DNA of 64,000 nt from Hypericum androsaemum (taxonomy: Eukaryota > Streptophyta > Magnoliopsida > Malpighiales > Hypericaceae). The notes under the pieces were generated by a model. The model was not told the DNA's origin and made no database searches. It worked only from the letters and a program-made list of their open reading frames with translations. Below, one piece after another: positions 34,833-47,413 of the stretch. The position numbers and the translations under genes were made by a program. Within the stretch, counting starts at the first letter, position 1; each line of letters starts with the position of its first letter. The stretch covers positions 8,219,263-8,283,262 of the forward strand of contig OZ023180.1 of the NCBI GenBank assembly GCA_963995505.1, written 5' to 3'.

Positions 34833-35360
34833 GTTGCTGCAATAAAATTGGTTAGTTAAAATAATAATGGACCTCACCAATCACTCCCTTACGTGTTTAC
34901 CCTCAAAGTATGTTGCACTCGGATTCACTCGTGTTTACACTCCACTATTTGGCTCTTTTCTCTCTATAGTGCTCACCACTCTTGCCTTTTTCCACTCGTG
35001 GCACTCTTGTTGGTTCTTGCTGAGCTAGTAGAGATTAGCTTGGCCTTCGCACACTTTAGTTGCCGAGTCCTCTTCTTTCTTCTTCTTGCTTTCGTTCTTG
35101 CCTTCGCTTCTATCTTCTTGAATCACAAAATTGCACTATCCAATACTACTAGTCCTACTTGAATTCCGATTCTACTAATCCTACTTGAATTCTGACTTTT
35201 TTTTTCTTTTTGATCAGAATACACGACTTAGGACACTAAATTCACGAATCTGAAATACCAAACTACTACGAAAAAAAAACAAATCAGAATACTAGAATTA
35301 AACAAAGCGTTAAACAAAAGGATAGAAGGCCTAAAGTAGAACCTAAGCTCTGATACCAAA
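34833..35360 (-). other. Element A leader and primer site
   Basis: About 515 bp between gag ATG and primer site. In sense it is T/A-mixed with purine-rich stretches (complement of 35080-35120 and 35195-35215). No coding signal. Confidence 0.6.
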
Positions 35361-36166
35361 TGATATGAATCCCGTGAGGAACTCGCACCAACTCGAACCG
35401 TCTACTCTAGGATGATGGTTGATCCTGACCCGTCGCTTTGCGCCTTGCACCGAACCTCAGTGTTGGTTAACTTTGACCCGTAGCAATGGTGAGAACGCGA
35501 ACCTTGATCTTGAATCGAATACGCCACAAACGGAGATGGGAATTCCGTTTGATAAGTACAAACGCCCTAGCTAAGCAATCCAGCCCGCAAGAACAACAAG
35601 AGTATCAAAGACTCACGAATTTTCTTATGCCAAAAGATGTGTCCTTTATTGAATTCGTGGCCTCCTTTAAATAGAGGTTACAACTGACTTGGTTAGACTC
35701 CAAAGTCAACAAGATAAGTTCTGAAGAGCTTCAAACTTATCTAACTACCTAAACTAGGCTTAAAACGAATATTTATCCTAATAATTGAAAAACACAATCA
35801 TTATCCACTATTGGATAACTCTTATTCCTAAGAAGTAGGAAACTTGGCTGGAATTTAGGAAAACTAAACAAGAAACGAATTCTACTCCTTTAGGAAGTCT
35901 AATACGCATGCCTTATTCCTAAAGGATATAATTTCCTACTCAAAGTCTGAAAAGGATGCGTCCAAAATAACTCCAATCACGTGCATGGGCTTTGCATGGG
36001 CTCCTTGAACGTCCACGGGCTTGCACGAACTGGTTGTAGCCCAAATCCCTTGAATTAATCCATTGAGCTCAGCGTGCAACGTCTTTGCTCTTGCTCTTGT
36101 AATTAGTCCAAGTGGAACTCGAACTGGTTGCGGGCCTTGTAGCTCCATAGTGGACGTGTTCACATC
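35361..36166 (-). mobile_element. 5' LTR of the element A fragment
   Basis: 806 bp, sense TGATGTGAACACGTCC...TTCATATCA, same family as 52868-53579 and 53701-54412 but about 94 bp longer. It carries the tail-coding segment ([29 protein letters not shown]) on the minus strand. Confidence 0.85.
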
Positions 36167-38804
36167 AGCTACCATACCTAACCGCCCCGCATATAGAAGT
36201 AATCCGGAGGAAACAAAGGAACTTGAGAGGCAAGTCAATGAGCTTTTGGAAAAAGGGTACGTGACAGAAAGCATGAGCCCATGTGCTGTTCCAGTCCTAC
36301 TTGTGCCTAAGAAGGATGGATCATGGAGGATGTGTGTTGATTGCCGAGCTGTCAACAACATCACGGTAAAATATCGTCATTCTATTCCTCGCTTAGATGA
36401 CATGTTAGATGAGTTGCATGGTTCTTGCATGTTTTCTAAGATTGACTTAAAAAGTGGTTATCATCAGATTAGGATGAAAGAAGGAGATGAGTGGAAGACT
36501 GCTTTTAAAACAAAATATGGGTTGTATGAGTGGATGGTCATGCCGTTCGGGTTATCTAATGCACCTAGTACATTCATGCGCCTTATGAATCATGTCTTAC
36601 GTCCATTCATTGGCAAATTTGTCGTTGTGTACTTTGATGATATACTCATTTATAGTACGAGTTTAGAGGATCATGTAGAGCATTTGAAATCTGTCCTAGA
36701 TGCACTTAGAGAGGATCAATTGTTTGCCAACTTGAAGAAGTGCACCTTTTGCACAGATAAACTTGTATTCTTGGGTTTTGTTGTTAGTGCTCACGGAATA
36801 CAGGTTGATGAGGAGAAGATCCGAGCCATACGGGACTGGCCAAGTCCTACAAGTGTTGCTAATGTTCGAAGTTTTCATGGCTTAGCTAGCTTTTACAGGA
36901 GGTTCGTGAAAGACTTTAGTAGCCTAGCCGCGCCCTTCACTGAAGTCATCAAGAAGAACGTTGGATTTAGTTGGGGAGAAGCTCAAGAGAACGCGTTCCA
37001 ACTCATCAAAGAGAAGTTGACTAATGCTCCTTTGTTGGCTTTGCCTAACTTTGCTAAAACCTTTGAAGTCGAATGTGATGCCTCAGGTATAGGTATTGGA
37101 GCTGTCCTCATGCAAGAAGGGAGACCAATTGCCTACTTTAGTGAGAAACTAAGTGGAGCAACCTTGAACTATCCAACTTATGACAAAGAGTTGTATGCAC
37201 TAGTTCGAGCGTTGGAAACATGGCAGCATTACTTGTGGCCCAAGGAATTCGTGATCCACACTGATCATGAATCACTCAAGCACTTAAAGGGGCAACACAA
37301 GCTGAATAAAAGGCATGCACGATGGGTGGAGTTCATTGAGACATTTCCTTATGTCATTCGCTACAAGCAAGGTAAGGTAAATGTAGTAGCTGATGCCCTA
37401 TCGCGAAGGTATGCTTTGATCTCAACTCTTGATGCGAAGTTAATTGGTTTTGAACACATTAAAGTGTTGTATGCTGATGATACTGATTTTGGTGATCTGT
37501 TCCGAGCTACGGAGAAGAGCGCAAGTGGTAAATATTTTCGGACTGAAGGTTACCTATTTCGTGAGAACAAACTTTGTGTGCCTAATTGTTCTATGCGAGA
37601 GTTGCTAATTCAGGAGGTACATGGAGGCAGATTGATGGGGCACTTTGGAATCGCAAAGACTTTGGCAATGCTACAAGATCACTTCTATTGGCCGCATATG
37701 AAGCGTGACGTTGAAAGAGTTTGTGGACGTTGCATCACATGCAAGCAAGCCAAGTCGAAAGTAAAACCCCACGGTTTGTATACCCCACTACCTATACCTA
37801 GTGAGCCTTGGATTGATATCTCTATGGATTTTGTGTTAGGACTGCCTAGGACTAAACGTGGAAGGGATTCAATCTTTGTGGTAGTGGATAGGTTTTCTAA
37901 GATGGCACATTTTATTCCATGTCATAAGACTGATGATGCTTCAAACATTGCTGATCTGTTCTTTAGAGAAGTTGTTAGGTTGCATGGTATGCCTAGAACT
38001 ATTATTTCTGATAGAGATGCTAAGTTCTTGAGTTACTTTTGGAAGATCTTGTGGAGTAAGTTAGGTACCAAGTTGTTATTTTCTACTACTTGTCATCCAC
38101 AAACTGATGGTCAAACTGAAGTTGTAAATAGGACCTTGTCTACTTTATTGCGAGCACTTATCAAGCATAACATTAAGACTTGGGAAGAATGTTTGCCACA
38201 TGTTGAATTTGCTTATAATCGTTCCGTTCATTCTGCTACTCAATTCTCACCATTTGAGCTTGTTTATGGATTTAATCCTTTGACTCCTTTGGATTTATCA
38301 CCTTTGCCTTCGAGTGAGCATGTTAACTTAGATGGCAAGAAGAAGGCTGATTTTGTCAAGCAACTGCATGAGAGGGCGCGAATGAACATAGAGAAACGAA
38401 CGGAGCACTACGCGAGACAAGCAAACAAAGGACGGCACAAGGTTGTCTTTGAGCCTGGAGATTGGGTCTGGGTGCACATGCGAAAGGAACGCTTTCCCGC
38501 GCAACGGCGTTCAAAGTTGCTACCACGGGGAGATGGTCCATTTCAAGTGCTTGAACGCATCAATGACAATGCCTACAAGCTTGACCTGCCATGTGAGTAT
38601 AATGTTAGTGCTTCTTTCAATATTACTGGTTTGAGTCCGTTTGATGTAGGTGAAGATTTGAGGACAAATCCTTTTCAAGAGGAGGGGAATGATGTGAGCA
38701 CCTACGAACACACCTACATTCAAGCCACAAGACTCACGGCAAGTGCACGTACCAATTGGACCGGTGACACGAGCAAGAGCCAAAAAGTTTCAGGCCGAAT
38801 TTAA
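36167..38804 (+). pseudogene. Element H pol: RT, RNase H, integrase
   Basis: Open from the A junction through the polypurine tract and into the H 3' LTR. RT from [17 protein letters not shown] to YFDDILIYS; RNase [25 protein letters not shown]; integrase HFGIAKT...[35 protein letters not shown]-terminal [16 protein letters not shown] and [19 protein letters not shown]. The RT N-terminus and everything upstream are cut off by the A insertion. The tail is out of frame because the 3' LTR lacks 14 bp of a short repeat, so the frame stops at 38804. Catalytic motifs are intact but the gene is 5'-truncated. Confidence 0.9.
38674..38689 (+). promoter_or_regulatory. Polypurine tract of element H
   Basis: CAAGAGGAGGGGAA directly before the 3' LTR TG at 38690. 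Confidence 0.82.
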
Positions 38805-39479
38805 TGGATTAATGCAAGAAGTCTGGGCTCAAGATGGTGCGTACAAGTGCAAGGACGTGCATGAGGCCCATGCAAAGCCCATGCACGTGATAGAGGCTAT
38901 TTTGGAAGCTTGACATGCACGTAAGCTTCTAGATGCATGCGAACATGGAGAATCAAGAAGAATCAGCCTATTTAGTCCGTGCATCTACTTGTTTTGGACG
39001 TGCAGCTATTAGTTATTCTATTAGATATTATTTGCTTATATTATTCCTTATTTAGTTGAATAAATTCGGCCAGAATCTCCTTAGATTAGGAAAGAGAGTT
39101 TTGGCCAGCCTTTGAACTCCTTTTAAGGAGTTAGTTTGTTTAGGAATACTTTGGTACTTTGGAGCCTATATAAGGAGGTCTCCTAGCAATAAAAACGTAC
39201 ACAACTTTTGAGATTGATAATTTTGTGAGTTAGATACTCCTTGCGTGTTCTTGCTAATTGCTGGATTGCTTAGCTTGAGCGAATCTTTCACTTATCAAAC
39301 GATTCCTCCATCATCGTTTGTGGCGTGATTCGACTTGGACCAAAGGTTCACGAAATTCCATTGCTCGGGTTGCGGTTCTTCCAAACCAAGGTTCTTGCAA
39401 GGCTCGAGTTCGTGGGTTGCGGTCTGTTCCATCCAAAGTAGCACGGTCCGTTGTGAATCTCCTGCCGAGGTTCATATTA
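38690..39479 (+). mobile_element. 3' LTR of element H
   Basis: 790 bp, TGATGTGAGCACC...TTCATATTA, equal to the 5' LTR apart from a 14-bp shorter repeat near its start and a few substitutions. Outer flank ATTCT (39480-39484). Confidence 0.92.
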
Positions 39480-39484
39480 ATTCT

Positions 39485-40015
39485 ATTTAGGAAATAAAAT
39501 TTCAGCCATGAGTATTGTTTAGGAAATTAGTTCCAGCAACTTTTGGCTTGCTTGTCACGTTTTGGCCTTCCTAAAAGGTTTAGATTTGATTCCCTTTTTA
39601 GTTTATCTTTACAGCCAAAATTCTGGCCAATTTAGGAAGTATTTTGATTTTGAAATCTCTTTGTAATATTGAGCCTATTTATAGAGGCTTATGCAATGAG
39701 AAGAGGCAGAATATTTTGATCAAAAAACGTGAGCAAGTCTCTTCCTTGGTTCTACGGAACTTCTTGAACACAGCGGAGCGATTCCGTAGAGTTCACCATC
39801 GACTTATCAAGCGAAGCATCATCACCGTTTGTGGCATCATCAACATATCAAGGTTCTTTGTTTCAACTCAAGGAGCGGGTCGCAGTCGTAATACCAAGGT
39901 TCTTGTTTGGTTGTGAGCATCGGGTCGAGATCTCCATCAGAAACTGATCTAGAACGATCTGGGATTTCAACACTTCGTGGACGGGTCTCGTGCATCATTG
40001 ACGGGGTTCGTATCA
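39485..40015 (+). mobile_element. G-family LTR, last part
   Basis: Remaining 531 bp of the LTR begun at 4437 and 10106, ending GGTTCGTATCA immediately before the primer site. TATA-like CCTATTTATAGAGG at about 39672. Layout near the 3' end (CACCGTTTGTGGC, then AAGGTTCTTG) matches the B, H and C LTRs, showing common descent. Confidence 0.82.
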
Positions 40016-40589
40016 TTTGGTATCAAAGCTCAAGGTTCTATTTCAGTTCTATCTATCCTTTAAATTTCGTTTTTATCATTAGTTTTCAGTTAGTTGTTCT
40101 TATTGTAATCTGAGTTGGAGAAAAAAAAAGAGAAAAAGAAATCCTAAAAAAACAAAAAAAGAAAGAAAGAAGGAAGCCTACAAAAGAGAAGAAAAGGACG
40201 AAAAAAAGGACGAAAAAAAAGAAGAGAAAAAGGTGGAAAGTTGAACGAAAAGTTTCTTAGAATTTAGAAGAAGATTGAAGCAAGGATTCTGAAACATCAC
40301 AAGTTGTTGCTTTAGATTAGATTGGTGCACAAGGAACCATTGTTCTAACCATCGTTCTATAATCCAAGAAGAGTCGCTGAGTTTGGTGGTTCCAAATAGA
40401 TCCAAGGGAGGCATCAACGAGCGGAAAAAGGCAAGAGGGTGAGGATATTAGAGCGAGTAAAAGCCAAATTGTTTGAGTGAAACACGAGGGAATTGAGTGC
40501 ATCACAGCCTTGAGTGTAAACACGTGAGGGAGAGAATTGGTGAGGTCCATTCTTTTTTTTTCCTAACCTTGTTTTATTTGTAGCAATGC
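40016..40589 (+). other. G primer site and leader
   Basis: TGGTATCAAAGC at 40018-40029, one base off the usual tRNA-iMet primer site. The leader has an A/G-rich block (about 40118-40235) and ends TCCTAACC...TTTATTTGTAG at 40583, just before the gag ATG: a splice-acceptor-like arrangement as in D, H, C and A. Confidence 0.7.
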
Positions 40590-40940
40590 ATGTCTAATAA
40601 TAGTAACGAAGAAGGTGTTCCTGGTTGGTTTGATCCAAAGTTTCACATGGAAGCCTTGATGAGTGAGATGAGGCGATTGATGAAGAACGGGTTGGAGGAG
40701 ATGAATGTACGAATTGATAAGCTAGAGAACAAATTGGAGCTGTCACAAGAAGTTTCTCATGTGCGTAGTTTTTCCTCCCCTTATCTTGCCTTTTCTTACC
40801 TTTTCTTACTTTTTCGTTCCTTTTCCTTGCTTTTTCTTGCCTTATCTTTCTTTTTCTTTCCTTTTCTTTCATTTTCTCAGCTTTTCTTGCCTTTTCTTAC
40901 CTTTTCTTACCTTTTCTTGCCCTTTCCTTGCCTTTTCTAG
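40590..40940 (+). pseudogene. G gag start fused in frame to the 10-bp satellite
   Basis: ATG 40590: MSNNSNEEGVPGWFDPKF, EALMSEMRRLMKNGLEEMNV and a coiled-coil-like IDKLENKLELSQE, about 60 residues similar in layout to the B gag start (22876). At about 40776 the sequence becomes satellite and the frame reads PYLAFSYLFL-type decapeptides until a stop at 40938-40940. No capsid, zinc knuckle or pol follows. Whether it is translated is unknown; the gag portion looks genuine, the hydrophobic portion is just satellite read in frame. Confidence 0.65.
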
Positions 40941-41662
40941 CCTTTTCCTGCTTTATCTTGCCTTATCTTTTATTTTCTTGCCTTTTCTTGCCTTAACTTA
41001 CCTTTTCTTGGCTTTTCATTCCTTTTCTTACCTTTTCTTTTCTTTCCTTTTCTTGCCTTATCTTGCCTTTTTTTACCTTTTCTTGCCTTTTCTTTCCTTT
41101 TCATGCCTCATCTTTCCTTTTATTTCCTTTTCTTGCCTTTCTTTCCCTTTTCTTCCCTTATCTTGCCTTTTCTTGCCTTTTCATTGCCTTTTCTTTCCTT
41201 TTCTTTCCTTTTCTTACCTTTTCCTGCCTTATCTTGCTTTATCTTTCCTTTTCTTGCCTTGCCTTTCCTTTCCTTTTCTTTCCTGTACTTTCATTTTCTT
41301 TCCTTTTCTTCCCTTTTCCTTGACTTTTCATTCCTTTTCTTGTCTTTTCCTGCCTTTTCTTACCTTTTCTTCCATTTCTTGCCTTTTCTTGCCATTTCTT
41401 GCCTTATCTTTCCTTTTTATGCCTTTTCTTTCCTTTGTTTGCCTTTTCATGCCTTTTCCTTGCCTTTTCTTTCCTCATCTTGCCTTTTCTCGCCTCATCT
41501 TTCCTTTTCTTTCCTTTACTTGCCTTGCCTTTCCTTTCCTTTTCTTGTCTTTTCTTGCCTTTTCTTTCCTTTTCTTTCTTTTTTCTTGCCTTCTCTTACC
41601 TTATCTTGCCTTTTCTTGGCTTTTCATTCCTATTCCTTCCCTTATCTTTCCTTTTCGTTCCT
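40777..41662 (+). repeat. 10-bp satellite array 2
   Basis: About 89 units of the same CCTTTTCTTG family, pyrimidine strand on plus as in arrays 1 and 3. The left edge is fused to G gag; the right edge (about 41662) is where pararetrovirus sequence begins. Probably one array with 58765-63884 before the viral insertion. Confidence 0.93.
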
Positions 41663-42046
41663 AAAATAACCAATAACCAGCTGATAAGTGCCTCTTTGCC
41701 TCCTGACCAATCAATAGTCGTTTCTATTGGTGATGAGCAAGTAAAGGCAACTCCCTATCTAAAGGAGTTAACAGACGGAAGTGTCACGAACCACCTTAAT
41801 CAAGTTGTTAAACAAAACAATTACACTAACCTCTTCCTAAAATCATTGGGAGACGAAATTGCTAAGATAGAGCATCTACTCACACAAAAAATTCCCTTAA
41901 AGGATACACCCTCTACCTCCAAAAATAGTCCACCTAAACCCTCATCCGAAGCAATCATGTTTAAACCACCTCCTATCCTGAAAATAGAAAGTCTTAAATT
42001 AGGAGATGAATTTATTGACGAACTTGCTTCTAGACTTGAGAAATTT
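41663..42046 (+). pseudogene. Endogenous pararetrovirus, plus copy: region before coat protein
   Basis: Open coding segment of a caulimovirid polyprotein upstream of the coat domain: a segment with SLGDEIAKIEHLL (coiled-coil-like), a Pro/Ser-rich linker, then MFKPPPILKIESLKLGDE and LASRLEKF. It is interrupted by D2 at AATTT (42042-42046) and continues at 48810. The left part of the polyprotein (movement protein region) is missing; the sequence begins directly at satellite. Confidence 0.8.
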
Positions 42047-42851
42047 TGATATGAACCTCCGCGGAAAAGATTCACAACTCGGACCGTTTGTTACTTTAGA
42101 ATGGAACAGATCACAACTCACAAGAACTCACACGAACTAAGGCACGAAATTGAACCTTAACCCACTGCAAGAGCTTCTGAACCTTGACCTAAGGTCGCAT
42201 CACGCCACGAGCGGGGATGGATGATCCGCTTGATAAGTGAAAGATAAATTCTAGCCAAGACGACACACCAGCCTAAGCAAGAACAAACGAGTATCAAAAC
42301 TCTCAATCAGCCAATGCTAAGTATTTTTCCGAATTGTTGTGTTCTTTATTGAAGGGGGACGCCTCTTTATATAGGCTCCCCATGTCTTACAACTTTCCTA
42401 AACGAAACTAACTCCAAATAAGGAGTTTAAGGCTGGCCAAAATTCTTTCCTATTCTAAAGAGATTCTGGCTGAACTTATTCAACTAAATAAGGAATAATA
42501 TAAGCAAATAATATCTAATAGAATAACTACTAGGTGCACGTCCAAAACAAATAGATGCACGGACTAAATAGGCTGATTCCTCTTGATTCTCCATGTGCGC
42601 ATGCATCTAGAAGCTTACGTGCATGTCAAGCCTCCCATTCAGCTTCCAAAACGTGCATGGGCCTCCCTTGGGCTTCTTGGACGTCCTTGGTCCTCCACGC
42701 ACTTGATTGAGCCCAAACTTCTTCCATTAATCCATTGAAGTCAGATTGCAACTTCCTAGCTCGTGCTCTTGTCATTGGCCCAATCGGAACTTGAACTTGC
42801 TTCGAGTCTACAAGCTTGATAGTAGGTGCGTCCTTAGGCTTGCTCACATCA
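42047..42851 (-). mobile_element. 3' LTR of D2
   Basis: 805 bp. It encodes the polyprotein tail, whose last part ([27 protein letters not shown]) differs from that of D1. Outer flank AATTT. Confidence 0.92.
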
Positions 42852-45800
42852 TTCCCCTCCTCTTGAAAAGGATTTGTCCTCAAATCATCACCTACATCAA
42901 ACGGACTCAAGTCAGCCACATTAAACGAAGCACTTACACTATACTCACCCGGAAGGTCTAGCTTGTAGGCATTATCATTAATGCGTTCTAGCACTTGGAA
43001 TGGACCATCTCCCCGTGGTAGCAACTTTGAACGTCTTTGGACAGGAAAACGCTCCTTCCTCATATGTAGCCAAACCCAATCGCCCGGCTCAAAGACAACC
43101 TTGTGCCTTCCTTTGTTTGCTTGCCTTGCATAGTGCTCCGTACGCTTCTCGATGTTCATTCTAGCTTTCTCATGTAACTGCTTGACAAATTCAGCTTTCT
43201 TCTTGCCATCTAAGTTAACATGCTCACTCGAAGGTAGAGGTGATAAATCCAATGGAGTCAAAGGATTAAATCCATAAACAAGCTCAAATGGTGAGAATTG
43301 AGTAGCTGAATGGACAGAACGATTATAAGCAAACTCAACATGAGGCAAACAATCTTCCCAAGTCTTAATGTTATGCTTAATGAGTGCTCTCAAAAGTGTA
43401 GACAAAGTCCTATTGACTACTTCAGTTTGACCATCAGTTTGAGGATGACAAGTAGTAGAAAATAACAACTTAGTACCTAACTTGCACCACAAGGTCTTCC
43501 AAAAGTAACTTAGGAATTTAGCATCTCTATCTGAGATAATTGTCCTAGGCATGCCATGTAACCTAACAACCTCTCTAAAGAACAAATCAGCAATGTTTGA
43601 AGCATCATCAGTTTTATGACATGGAATGAAATGTGCCATCTTAGAAAACCTATCCACTACCACAAAAATTGAATCTCTTCCACGCTTAGTCCTAGGTAGG
43701 CCTAACACAAAATCCATAGAGATATCAATCCAGGGCTCACTAGGTATAGGTAGTGGGGTGTACAAACCATGGGGTTTTACCTTTGACTTGGCTTGCTTGC
43801 AAGTGATGCAACGACCACAAACTCTCTCAACATCTCTCTTCATGTGTGGCCAAAAGAAATGATCTTGTAGCATTGCCAAGGTCTTTGCAATTCCAAAATG
43901 CCCCATTAAGCCACCTCCATGTGCCTCCTGAATTAGTAATTCTCGCATCGAACAATTAGGCACACAAAGTTTGTTTTCACGAAATAGGTAACCTTCATTA
44001 CGAAACAACTTACCAAATGCACTTCTTTCAGTTGATCTAAACAACTCGCCAAAATCAACATCATCAACATACATCTCCTTAATGTGTTCAAAGCCAAGTA
44101 GTTTAGCATCAAGAGTTGAGATCAAGGCGTACCTTCGTGATAGTGCATCAGCCACTACATTTTCCTTACCTTGCTTGTAGCGAATGACATAAGGAAATGT
44201 CTCAATGAATTCCACCCATCGTGCATGCCTCTTGTTCAGCTTGTGTTGCCCCTTTAAGTGCTTGAGCGACTCATGATCAGTGTGAATCACAAACTCCTTT
44301 GGCCATAAGTAATGCTGCCACGTCTCCAATGCTCGAACTAGTGCGTACAACTCCTTGTCATAGGTCGGGTAATTCAAGGTTGCACCACTTAGTTTCTCAC
44401 TAAAGTATGCAATGGGTCTTCCTTCTTGCATAAGGACAGCTCCAATTCCTACACCAGAAGCATCACACTCTATTTCAAAAGTCTTAGAGAAATTAGGTAA
44501 AGCTAACAAGGGTGCATTAGTCAACTTCCCTTTCAGTAGTTGGAAAGCCTTCTCTTGAGCTTCTCCCCAAGTAAAGCCCACGTTCTTCTTGATGACTTCA
44601 GTTATGGGTGCGGCTATGCTACTAAAGTCCTTCACAAATCTCCTATAAAAACTAGCTAGTCCATGAAAGCTACTAACATTAGCAACACTTGTAGGGCTTG
44701 GCCATTCACGGATAGCTCGGATCTTTTCTTCATCAACCTGTATTCCGTTAGCTCCAACAACAAAACCCAAGAATACAAGCTTATCCGTACAAAAGGTGCA
44801 CTTCTTCAAGTTAGCAAACAATTGTTCTTCTCTAAGTGCATCTAAGACAGATTTCAAATGTTCTAGATGATCCTTCGTGCTCTTGCTATAAATGAGTATA
44901 TCATCAAAGTAAACAACTACAAATTTACCAATGAATGGACGTAGAACATGATTCATGAGTCGCATAAACGTGCTAGGTGCGTTGGACAAACCAAATGGCA
45001 TGACCATCCACTCATACAGCCCATACTTAGTTTTAAAAGCAGTCTTCCACTCATCTCCTTCTTTCATCCTAATTTGATGATAGCCACTCTTCAAATCAAT
45101 CTTAGAAAACATGCAAGAACCATGCAACTCATCTAACATGTCATCTAAACGAGGGATAGGGTGACGATATTTTACCGTTATGTTGTTGACGGCTCGGCAA
45201 TCAACACACATTCTCCATGTTTTATCCTTCTTGGGCACAAGTAGGACTGGAACAGCACATGGACTCATGCTCTCTCTTACGTACCCTTTCTCCAACAGCT
45301 CGTTGACTTGCTTCTCAAGCTCCTTTGTCTCTTCAGGATTGCTTCTATATGCGGGACGGTTAGGTATGGTAGCTCCCGGGACAAAGTCTATTTGATGTTC
45401 AATCCCACGAATAGGTGGCAAACCAGGTGGTAGCTCGTCGGGAAAGACATCCTTGTAATCCTGCAAAAGAGACACAACCGTACTAGGTACATGTGGTTCA
45501 AGCTCGTTAGTGTTTAAAAGTGCCTCCCTATACCGAAGTAAGATCATAGGCTTCTTTGCAAAGCATGCTTGCTTAATATCACTTGTTCCCACATAGTAAC
45601 TCTTTTTGCAACTCTCGTTTTTTCTCTCTTTGGCCGTTTTAATTTCTGTTTTTCCGGCTTCTTTTGTTTTCTCAATCTTTTTCTCTCCATTGGCCGTTTT
45701 TCTTATCCTTTTTTCGGCTTCTTCTCTCCTCTCATTCTTTTTCTTTTTGTCACGCTCTCTTTGCTCATCACTTTCTTGTTGCAACAGTCGTTGATCTTCA

Positions 45801-47413
45801 CAAACTTGTGATGGTGACAAGGGTGCCAAGGTGATTACTCTCTTCTTAAGTATAAATGAGTATTTGTTGGTGTAGCCATCATGATGCACTTTCCTATCAA
45901 ACTGCCATGGCCTTCCTAACAATAGGTGACCAGCTTGCACTGGTACAACATCACACAACACTTCATCCTCATAGTTGCCAATGCGGAATGTTACCAATAC
46001 TTGCTTCATCACTCGTACTTCTCCACTATCATTCAGCCATTGTAGTTTGTAAGGCTTAGGGTGTTTTCCAGTGAGCAACCCCAACTTCTCCACCATAGTA
46101 GTGCTTGCGACATTAGCACAACTTCCTCCATCTATGATGACACTACACACCTTGTCTTTGACATAGCACCTTGTGTGAAAAATATTTTCTCTTTGAGCCA
46201 CATCATTTTCCTCTTTTACTTGCACATTCAATGCTCTTCTAGACACAAGAGTAAGCCTCTCAGCAGCTTGGTACTCTTCCTCGGATACTTCCTCCAAAGA
46301 AGGCATGCTTTCATGCTCCGAATCCTCTTCTTCAGTTTCAATCTCTCCACTTTCCTTGATCACCATTGCTTGCTTGTTAGGGCATTGACTTGAGATGTGC
46401 CCTCTTCCTTGACACTTAAAGCACTTGATGTCACGGTTCCTAGCTGGAGTGACTTCCACTTTCCTTTGAGAATTAGCTTGAGAACTCTCGGATTTATGCT
46501 CTACTTTGGCTGCTTGTGGCTTGTCAAACTTCTTTTGGTAGTTTGGCTTCCAAGTAGAATTCGATGTAGCTTTTGTTCTCCCCTCTCCTCTCTTGAGTTG
46601 CTTCTCAATTTTTGTTGCCATATGCACCATGTCCTCTAACTCCACATAGTGTTGCAACTCAACTTTGTCTTGAATTTCAGGATTGAGTCCATTCAAGAAC
46701 CTTGCCATTGTAACTTCTCTATCTTCATCAATATCAGCTCTTATCATGGCCATCTCCATCTGTTTGAAATACTCCTCCACACTCAAACTTCCTTGCCTCA
46801 TCCCTTGTAACTTCTTATACAGCTCTCTATAGTAATGACTTGGAACAAATCTCTTCCTCATCACTACTTTCATGTCTTCCCAAGTAGCTATAGGGCGTTC
46901 TCTATTTCTCCTCCTGCTTGTCACAAGTTGATCCCACCAAGTTATAGCATAATCAGTGAATTCGGTGATGGCAAGTTTTACCTTCTTTTCTTCGGAGCTA
47001 TTGTGGCAATCAAACACGAACTCAATCTTCTTCTCCCACTCTAAGTACGCCTCCGGGTTAGAACGACCAGCAAAGGAAGGTATCTTCAGTTTGATACTCC
47101 CTATGTTGTCGTCTCTCTTTGGCCTTGCCTCCCTAGGTGGACGGTTTGTTCTTGCTCTCCTAAGACTCCTTGTAGAGCCTACGCCTTCTTCAGATTCAGA
47201 ATCAGCTCCGCTCGATTCTCCAATAGGTACTCCTCTCCTACGCCTTTGGAGTTCGCCTCGCGTATGGGGGTTGTCACGAGAATTCTCCACGGCATCCACG
47301 CGTAGTTGCAAAGGCTCCATCTGAGCTTGCACCATCCGCTCGAGCTTCCCGGCCAAGGCATCCACTAATAACTTAAGGTCTATGTTTTCCATAGTTTGAC
47401 CTTCATGCGACAT
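42626..47413 (-). CDS. gag-pol: D2 gag-pol polyprotein, intact, 1595 aa
   Basis: Same length and domain order as D1: ATG 47413 ([14 protein letters not shown]), gag, zinc knuckle [15 protein letters not shown], protease [13 protein letters not shown] linker, RT with YFDDILIYS, RNase H ([16 protein letters not shown]), integrase H2C2 and DDE ([27 protein letters not shown]), [11 protein letters not shown], then across the polypurine tract into the LTR tail [15 protein letters not shown]. It differs from D1 by scattered substitutions, e.g. [10 protein letters not shown] for [10 protein letters not shown], and by the replaced end of the tail. All catalytic motifs are intact; it may be autonomous. 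Confidence 0.95.
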   Translation of the reverse strand: MSHEGQTMENIDLKLLVDALAGKLERMVQAQMEPLQLRVDAVENSRDNPHTRGELQRRRRGVPIGESSGADSESEEGVGSTRSLRRARTNRPPREARPKRDDNIGSIKLKIPSFAGRSNPEAYLEWEKKIEFVFDCHNSSEEKKVKLAITEFTDYAITWWDQLVTSRRRNRERPIATWEDMKVVMRKRFVPSHYYRELYKKLQGMRQGSLSVEEYFKQMEMAMIRADIDEDREVTMARFLNGLNPEIQDKVELQHYVELEDMVHMATKIEKQLKRGEGRTKATSNSTWKPNYQKKFDKPQAAKVEHKSESSQANSQRKVEVTPARNRDIKCFKCQGRGHISSQCPNKQAMVIKESGEIETEEEDSEHESMPSLEEVSEEEYQAAERLTLVSRRALNVQVKEENDVAQRENIFHTRCYVKDKVCSVIIDGGSCANVASTTMVEKLGLLTGKHPKPYKLQWLNDSGEVRVMKQVLVTFRIGNYEDEVLCDVVPVQAGHLLLGRPWQFDRKVHHDGYTNKYSFILKKRVITLAPLSPSQVCEDQRLLQQESDEQRERDKKKKNERREEAEKRIRKTANGEKKIEKTKEAGKTEIKTAKERKNESCKKSYYVGTSDIKQACFAKKPMILLRYREALLNTNELEPHVPSTVVSLLQDYKDVFPDELPPGLPPIRGIEHQIDFVPGATIPNRPAYRSNPEETKELEKQVNELLEKGYVRESMSPCAVPVLLVPKKDKTWRMCVDCRAVNNITVKYRHPIPRLDDMLDELHGSCMFSKIDLKSGYHQIRMKEGDEWKTAFKTKYGLYEWMVMPFGLSNAPSTFMRLMNHVLRPFIGKFVVVYFDDILIYSKSTKDHLEHLKSVLDALREEQLFANLKKCTFCTDKLVFLGFVVGANGIQVDEEKIRAIREWPSPTSVANVSSFHGLASFYRRFVKDFSSIAAPITEVIKKNVGFTWGEAQEKAFQLLKGKLTNAPLLALPNFSKTFEIECDASGVGIGAVLMQEGRPIAYFSEKLSGATLNYPTYDKELYALVRALETWQHYLWPKEFVIHTDHESLKHLKGQHKLNKRHARWVEFIETFPYVIRYKQGKENVVADALSRRYALISTLDAKLLGFEHIKEMYVDDVDFGELFRSTERSAFGKLFRNEGYLFRENKLCVPNCSMRELLIQEAHGGGLMGHFGIAKTLAMLQDHFFWPHMKRDVERVCGRCITCKQAKSKVKPHGLYTPLPIPSEPWIDISMDFVLGLPRTKRGRDSIFVVVDRFSKMAHFIPCHKTDDASNIADLFFREVVRLHGMPRTIISDRDAKFLSYFWKTLWCKLGTKLLFSTTCHPQTDGQTEVVNRTLSTLLRALIKHNIKTWEDCLPHVEFAYNRSVHSATQFSPFELVYGFNPLTPLDLSPLPSSEHVNLDGKKKAEFVKQLHEKARMNIEKRTEHYARQANKGRHKVVFEPGDWVWLHMRKERFPVQRRSKLLPRGDGPFQVLERINDNAYKLDLPGEYSVSASFNVADLSPFDVGDDLRTNPFQEEGNDVSKPKDAPTIKLVDSKQVQVPIGPMTRARARKLQSDFNGLMEEVWAQSSAWRTKDVQEAQGRPMHVLEAEWEA

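Larger units (their letters stand above)
34655..36166 (-). mobile_element. Element A fragment: 5' LTR, leader and gag start
   Basis: Minus-strand 5' end of an A element: LTR 35361-36166 (806 bp), primer site complement of 35347-35358 (TGGTATCAGAGC), leader, and gag start 34832-34655. It is broken on the left at the junction with copy 2. The right flank is GCTAC (36167-36171) at the point where H pol resumes (GCT ACC ATA), consistent with insertion into H pol followed by loss of the rest. Confidence 0.8.
10342..39479 (+). mobile_element. H element nest (29 kb between matching LTRs and TSD)
   Basis: Bounded by H LTRs at 10342-11145 and 38690-39479, both starting TGATGTGAGCAC and ending TTCATATTA, and by the duplication ATTCT (10337-10341, 39480-39484). 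The primer site and gag start follow the left LTR; pol and a polypurine tract precede the right LTR. Between them sit LTR B, D1, chimeric gag-RT blocks, element C inside element B, and part of element A. The matching duplication shows that all of this lies within one original insertion into the G LTR. Confidence 0.85.
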
